Source of the DNA: Acidobacteriota bacterium
GTDB taxonomy: Bacteria > Acidobacteriota > Terriglobia > Terriglobales > Acidobacteriaceae
Assembly (NCBI GenBank): GCA_021811745.1
Contig: JAJZNH010000944.1
Span: forward strand, 1 to 8,999
Reading direction: 5' to 3'
DNA length: 8,999 nucleotides
Each line of letters begins with the position of its first letter. Position 1 is the first letter of the stretch. A program made the position numbers and the translations under genes. This document shows positions 8,752 to 8,999 of the stretch, in pieces. A model generated the notes under the pieces. The model was given only the letters and a program-made list of their open reading frames with translations, was not told the DNA's origin and ran no database searches.

Positions 8752-8886
8752 CCCAGTGGGTAAAACGGGCGCAACATGAGTCAACAAGGAGCCCTCCGAT
8801 TCATGGATAGGAATACACCGAAGTATATCGCCCTGGCTTAGGCTGCCGAATCCCCAGAAGGAGGCAACCCGCTGACCTGACCCCAA
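8752..8886 (-). other. Open in-frame stretch upstream of drmD: leader or N-terminal extension
   Basis: The drmD frame stays open for 45 further codons to a TTG at 8886. The residues (beginning GSGQRVASFWGFG) are not a part of DrmD that I recognise. The TTG lies about 24 bases after the predicted -10 and has no Shine-Dalgarno sequence, so translation from there would need an almost leaderless message. A second possibility is a TTG at 8787 or 8784, which has GGAGGG a few bases upstream. I favour an untranslated leader of about 150 bases, but an extended N-terminus is not excluded. Confidence 0.5.
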
Positions 8887-8903
8887 AGTTCGCCCGATTC
8901 GGT

Positions 8904-8917
8904 GTATGAAATCATAC
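8904..8917. promoter_or_regulatory. Perfect dyad over the -10 element, candidate operator
   Basis: GTATGA-AA-TCATAC is a perfect 6+6 inverted repeat with a 2-base centre. It fully contains the TATGAT -10 hexamer, so a dimeric regulator bound here would block RNA polymerase. No regulator gene is visible in the window. Confidence 0.45.
8910..8915 (-). promoter_or_regulatory. Candidate -10 element of the DISARM operon promoter
   Basis: TATGAT on the minus strand matches the TATAAT consensus at five of six positions and lies upstream of the first gene with an A-rich tract (8921-8940 read on minus) before it. No good -35 is present 16-18 bases upstream; a perfect TTGACA occurs at 8980-8975 but is too distant for this -10 and has only a poor partner (AGAGAT) at 17 bases. 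The promoter may thus depend on an activator or an UP-like element. Confidence 0.45.
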
Positions 8918-8983
8918 CCTACATTTTTCTGCTTTTCTTTCCTAGGTGGAGATCTCTTGGCTGTGGAGCAGTCCTGTCAAGGC

Positions 8984-8999
8984 CGGAGCGAAGCGGAGC
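8984..8999. repeat. Short direct repeat CGGAGC-GAAG-CGGAGC at the window edge
   Basis: CGGAGC occurs at 8984-8989 and again at 8994-8999 with a GAAG spacer, and the array may continue past the window. It could be part of a longer repeat or chance in GC-rich intergenic DNA. No gene is visible between here and the drmD leader. Confidence 0.3.

Noticed and set aside
8904..8940. Possible rho-independent terminator on the plus strand (dyad followed by a T-rich tract)
   Set aside because: The stem is only 5-6 AT-rich base pairs and no plus-strand gene ends here; promoter plus operator for the minus-strand operon explains it better.
8952..8980. TTGACA-based promoter further upstream (8980-8975)
   Set aside because: The -35 is perfect but the hexamer 17 bases downstream (AGAGAT) matches the -10 consensus at only two positions, and 16 or 18 base spacing is no better.

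Overview
The window carries one operon read leftward (minus strand) that matches the class 1 DISARM anti-phage defence system. In transcription order it holds drmD (SNF2-type DEAH helicase, from about 8751 down to 5497), drmMI (large N6-adenine DNA methyltransferase, 5494 down to 1469) and the first 485 codons of drmA (DISARM core helicase, 1455 to the window edge). The two remaining core genes of the family, drmB (DUF1998) and drmC (phospholipase D-like), would be expected beyond position 1 and are not visible. No tRNA, rRNA, insertion sequence, integrase or CRISPR array was seen.

The source is a bacterium of moderately high GC content. Hand-counted lines in drmD-adjacent and drmMI N-terminal sequence run near 60-65% GC. 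Nothing here fixes the taxon; DISARM is scattered widely by horizontal transfer.

Layout: 8887-8999 is non-coding leader with a good -10 hexamer (TATGAT) covered by a perfect 6+6 dyad, which suggests a repressor-controlled or self-limiting promoter. 8752-8886 is open in frame with drmD but has only a TTG start, and is probably leader. drmD runs into drmMI with no gap: its last codons carry the drmMI ribosome-binding site. drmMI and drmA are 13 bases apart, and the drmA ribosome-binding site overlaps the drmMI stop. The genes are therefore almost certainly co-transcribed and translationally linked.

How the parts work together (family knowledge): DrmMI marks host DNA by adenine methylation, DrmA with DrmB loads on and translocates unprotected DNA, DrmC is nuclease-like, and DrmD is the class 1-specific helicase. 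This is a known system. The points worth a second look are local: a low-GC block covering the target-recognition part of drmMI, the dyad over the promoter, a possible degenerate nuclease fold at the DrmMI N-terminus, and an acidic low-complexity segment near the DrmA N-terminus.
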